Assembly: GCF_004295795.1 (NCBI RefSeq)
Contig: NZ_SEBR01000004.1
Coordinates: 62,001 to 126,000 of the forward strand
Length of the DNA stretch: 64,000 nt
Reading direction: 5' to 3'
From: Flavobacterium sp.
GTDB lineage: Bacteria > Bacteroidota > Bacteroidia > Flavobacteriales > Flavobacteriaceae
Both the position numbers and the translations under genes were made by a program. This document shows, one piece after another, positions 61,334-64,000 of the stretch (the first letter of the stretch is position 1; each line of letters starts with the position of its first letter). Under the pieces are notes generated by a model. That model saw nothing but the letters and a program-made list of their open reading frames with translations. It did not search any database and was not told the origin of the DNA.

Positions 61334-62320
61334 TTATGTTGACATGATGTCGGCTACTTTGAGAAGCTCGCGGTCAATTTCGGAATGGCCTTTGATGGCT
61401 TGCTCGATCGGCGTAAGCGTGATCTTGTCTCCCAAAATTCCCACCATATAATTCGATTTTCCTTCGATGAGCGATTCCACGGCTTTCACGCCCAAGCGGC
61501 TTGCGAGTACGCGATCGAAACACGTAGGTGCGCCTCCGCGTTGCATGTGGCCCAAAACCGATACGCGAACATCATACTCCGGAAGATTTTCCTCCACGTA
61601 ATCCTTCAATTCGAAAACGTTCTTGCCGATGCTGTCGCCTTCCGCAATCACGACGATGCTCGACGATTTGCCAGAAGCCTTGCTTTTCTTCAAAGATTCC
61701 AGCAAGCGCTCCAACCCGAGGTTTTCCTCAGGAATCAGGATTTCTTCGGCGCCCGCGCCAATTCCGGCGTTCAAGGCGATGTGCCCGGCATCGCGCCCCA
61801 TGACTTCCACGAAAAAAAGCCTGTTGTGCGAAGATGCAGTATCGCGAATTTTATCGATGACCTCGACTACCGTATTAAGGGCAGTGTCGTATCCTAAAGT
61901 GAAACTTGTTCCGTAAATGTCATTGTCTATCGTGCCGGGAATTCCCATGATCGGGATGTTGAATTCGGAGTGGAAAACTTCGGCTCCCGTAAAACTTCCG
62001 TCGCCGCCTATCACCACAAGTGAATCGATTCCGGCCTTTTCGATATTCGCGAAAGCTTTTTTGCGGCCTTCCGGCGTCATGAATTCTCTGGAACGAGCCG
62101 ATTTGAGGATGGTTCCGCCTTTATTGACGATGTTGTTCACCGAACGCGGTCCCATTTCCTTGAAGTCGCCTTCTATCATGCCTTGGTAGCCGCGATAGAT
62201 GCCGACACATTCAATAGCGTGGTAAGCGCAGGTACGCACCACAGAGCGGATTGCTGCGTTCATTCCCGGTGAATCTCCACCAGAAGTCAACACGCCAATC
62301 CGTTTTATTGTTTTTGACAT
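61334..62320 (-). CDS. pfkA: ATP-dependent 6-phosphofructokinase
   Basis: A 328-residue PfkA. ATP-binding GGDSPGMNAAIRS near residue 14, GGDGSFTGAEVF near 107, the catalytic PGTIDNDIYGTSFTLGYDT near 132 and RDAGHIALNAGIGAGAEEI near 175; GHMQRGGAPT near 255. Function: fructose 6-phosphate to fructose 1,6-bisphosphate, committed step of glycolysis. Sits upstream of gap on the minus strand. Confidence 0.97.
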   Translation of the reverse strand: MSKTIKRIGVLTSGGDSPGMNAAIRSVVRTCAYHAIECVGIYRGYQGMIEGDFKEMGPRSVNNIVNKGGTILKSARSREFMTPEGRKKAFANIEKAGIDSLVVIGGDGSFTGAEVFHSEFNIPIMGIPGTIDNDIYGTSFTLGYDTALNTVVEVIDKIRDTASSHNRLFFVEVMGRDAGHIALNAGIGAGAEEILIPEENLGLERLLESLKKSKASGKSSSIVVIAEGDSIGKNVFELKDYVEENLPEYDVRVSVLGHMQRGGAPTCFDRVLASRLGVKAVESLIEGKSNYMVGILGDKITLTPIEQAIKGHSEIDRELLKVADIMST

Positions 62321-62465
62321 TTATTATGGTATTAAAATGTAAACTTAGCAAATATGAGCTATTTCTCGGGCACCATTATTACTACTTTAGCATTTTAAGC
62401 ATTTTCAAACGTTTTCGTTGATAAGTTTTCGAAAAGGCCGAATTTATCAGACGTTTCGCTCAGAA

Positions 62466-64000
62466 TCACATGCCGTCTTCGGGCGAAGGAACAGCCTGCG
62501 AATTCGGTTTTGGAGCCGTAGCAGGTTTCTTTTTCTTCTTTTCGGTTGGCGCGGTGAAGTGCATGCCTTCCTGGATATACGAATCCGGAACTTCCGAATC
62601 GGCTTTGTCTACGTCGATCTTCGTATTGAAAAGCTTTCTGATGAGCTCGCGGAAAGTATCGAAATCGACCTCATAAGTAATACCGACGCCTTGCGTATAC
62701 CCGATTCCTTGTCCTATATAATTGATGTCGTTCTCGCGATTGAACACGCGCAGGTTCATCGTCCCGTCTTCGTTGACGCGATATTGCACCTCGACATCGC
62801 CAACGATCGCCGATTCGTTCACGCCGCCAACCGGAACGCCCACTTTTCCGTTTATCGAAATCCGGTCTGAAACCTGGGTGGAAATGTTCACGCCCACTCG
62901 CCCATCGGCTTCCGTTCCCGGACGTCTGTCTGCCGCGACGAAATCAAGTCCTACCTTGATATTGCTGTCCGGATCCTGGAAAATGTCGCCGATCAATCCG
63001 CTTGCGGTCTCGAAAAGGTTTCCGGCGAAATCAGACTCGTTCACGCCTTCCGGACTCAGGAAAGTTCCAGACGATAGCAAGTACAAAGCCTGCGTCTGTC
63101 TCGTGTCCTTATCGTCGAGTTTATATTGGATCTCAGATTTGAGAACCGAACTCACTGTTGGGAAATTGATGTTGAAATCAGGTTCCGGACTCGCAAGGTT
63201 TCCGCGCACGCCAATGACGACTTCCACCGGAACTTTTCGGTTCACCGATGGATTGTCGAGCAGGATCGCAGGATTCGCCGTCGTCTTGTAAACCGCTTCG
63301 AGGTTCAGGACCGCGCGCATCGGATCGCCTTCCCAAGTGATCGATCCGCCTTTCTTGAGCGAGAATTTCTTGTCGATAAGTCCGCCGTATTTGAAATTAT
63401 ATGTTCCTTCGTAAGCCTGGAAATCGCCCCACATGTTGAATTTCCCGAGCGTGTTTATCTTGAACAGCAGTGATCCAAAGCCTTTTCCCTTGATGCCGTG
63501 GCCGGTATTTCGGTCGATGATGACTTCCACTTCGGCATCCGGCGTGATGTCGAAATCGAATTCCAGCTCGAGTCCGTTGTAATTCCTGGTTTGTTCGGCG
63601 ATACCTTTCTCGAGATTGTATTTTTCCTTCGGACTCAAAAAGTGGATGTAACTTCTCGATCCCGTGGATTCGGCGTTGTTTATAGGAACTTTTATCGACG
63701 TGCCTTGCATCGACTTGGCATCGACCTTGATGAACAACCCGGTTGTCGGACCCGAAATCGAGGCCGTTCCGTTGATGAAAGCCGTTCCGTAATAAGCCGC
63801 GTCCTCGCTGTCTTTCGTATCAAGTGCAAGCAATCTGTCGGTCTGGATGTTCAGGTCAAGCGCCCATTCGGAGAACTTTTTGTGCTCGATCTTGCCTTCG
63901 AGCGTTCCCATCGTCTTGAATTTCGTATCGGTGATTTGCGTATTCCTGATGATGAATTGGCTTTCGGTCACATCGACTACGGAATGTCTGTCCATCTCAT
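62466..64000 (-). CDS. TamB/DUF490-like translocation and assembly protein, C-terminal part, runs off the window
   Basis: About 511 residues of the C-terminal half of a very large protein; the reading frame continues past 64000, so the start is outside. The region is beta-rich with the TamB C-terminal pattern: GTASISGPTTGLFIKVDAKS, VVEVIIG-type strands (PVEVVIGVRGNLASPEPDFN), TRQTQALYLLSSGTFLSPEG, NGKVGVPVGGVNESAIVGDV and TQGVGITYEVDFDTFRELIR. The tail (EKKKKKPATAPKPNSQAVPS) is low complexity. Known: TamB spans the periplasm and assists outer-membrane protein or lipid transfer. Ends 145 bases before pfkA. Confidence 0.85.
   Translation of the reverse strand, partial: EMDRHSVVDVTESQFIIRNTQITDTKFKTMGTLEGKIEHKKFSEWALDLNIQTDRLLALDTKDSEDAAYYGTAFINGTASISGPTTGLFIKVDAKSMQGTSIKVPINNAESTGSRSYIHFLSPKEKYNLEKGIAEQTRNYNGLELEFDFDITPDAEVEVIIDRNTGHGIKGKGFGSLLFKINTLGKFNMWGDFQAYEGTYNFKYGGLIDKKFSLKKGGSITWEGDPMRAVLNLEAVYKTTANPAILLDNPSVNRKVPVEVVIGVRGNLASPEPDFNINFPTVSSVLKSEIQYKLDDKDTRQTQALYLLSSGTFLSPEGVNESDFAGNLFETASGLIGDIFQDPDSNIKVGLDFVAADRRPGTEADGRVGVNISTQVSDRISINGKVGVPVGGVNESAIVGDVEVQYRVNEDGTMNLRVFNRENDINYIGQGIGYTQGVGITYEVDFDTFRELIRKLFNTKIDVDKADSEVPDSYIQEGMHFTAPTEKKKKKPATAPKPNSQAVPSPEDGM

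Overview
The window is chromosomal DNA from a member of the Bacteroidota, most likely family Flavobacteriaceae and close to Flavobacterium. The evidence is a type IX secretion C-terminal sorting domain, bacillithiol synthase BshA, an E1 alpha/beta fusion, a GH3/serine-hydrolase fusion, a MutS2-like protein without Smr, promoters of the TTG-N17-23-TAnnTTTG type, and no Shine-Dalgarno sequences. No rRNA, tRNA, CRISPR array or complete insertion sequence was seen.

Region 1 (1-4771, minus strand) is an uptake block: the N-terminus of an SSS-type membrane protein (probably a CbrA-like transporter/sensor kinase), two tiny membrane proteins, an MHS-type MFS symporter, an outer-membrane channel, and a small InsA-like zinc-ribbon/HTH protein that probably regulates. 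Region 2 (4990-19752, plus strand) is the most distinctive part: a 15-kb aromatic-acid catabolic cluster. It holds a flavin reductase, a fused aryl-CoA monooxygenase/old-yellow-enzyme, an aryl-CoA ligase, a glutamate-synthase-like FMN/Fe-S protein, a thioesterase, a nitrilase, an APC permease, a gentisate 1,2-dioxygenase-type cupin, an FAH-family hydrolase and a maleate cis-trans isomerase. Read together they describe: aromatic acid -> CoA thioester -> C5 hydroxylation -> thioester hydrolysis -> gentisate-type ring cleavage -> hydrolysis to maleate and pyruvate -> fumarate. The nitrogen-related genes suggest an aminated substrate such as anthranilate. The cluster is studded with repeats: a 202-bp tandem array of hairpins, two copies of a ~140-bp dispersed element, a heptamer tract, and a REP-flanked RAYT-like gene whose catalytic residues are gone.

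Region 3 (19851-21157) is a run of five very small genes, mostly encoding charged disordered proteins, between terminators. Region 4 (21299-36838) is housekeeping: GH130 enzyme, aminotransferase, branched-chain 2-oxoacid dehydrogenase E1, a 2OG-Fe(II) oxygenase, SUI1, nucleoside phosphorylase, DinB, a binding-protein-like protein, a transglutaminase-like protein, outer-membrane proteins, Ung, MutS2-like, DCC thiol-oxidoreductase. Region 5 (36886-54651) is mostly on the minus strand: a T9SS cargo protein, a dicarboxylate symporter, AroC, BshA, two paralogous lipoproteins, a GH3/beta-lactamase fusion, an Fe-S oxidoreductase pair, an MCE protein and an amidase. Two plus-strand genes (LpxH-like, small outer-membrane protein) interrupt it. 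Region 6 (54783-64000) has LptD, RidA followed by a four-copy 239-bp tandem array built from the end of ridA, GlcNAc-type kinase, GAPDH, phosphofructokinase and the C-terminus of a TamB-like protein.

Intergenic spaces carry an unusual variety of short tandem repeats (hexamers, heptamers, octamers), each recurring at several places. Function calls are from reading the protein sequences; no database search was possible.
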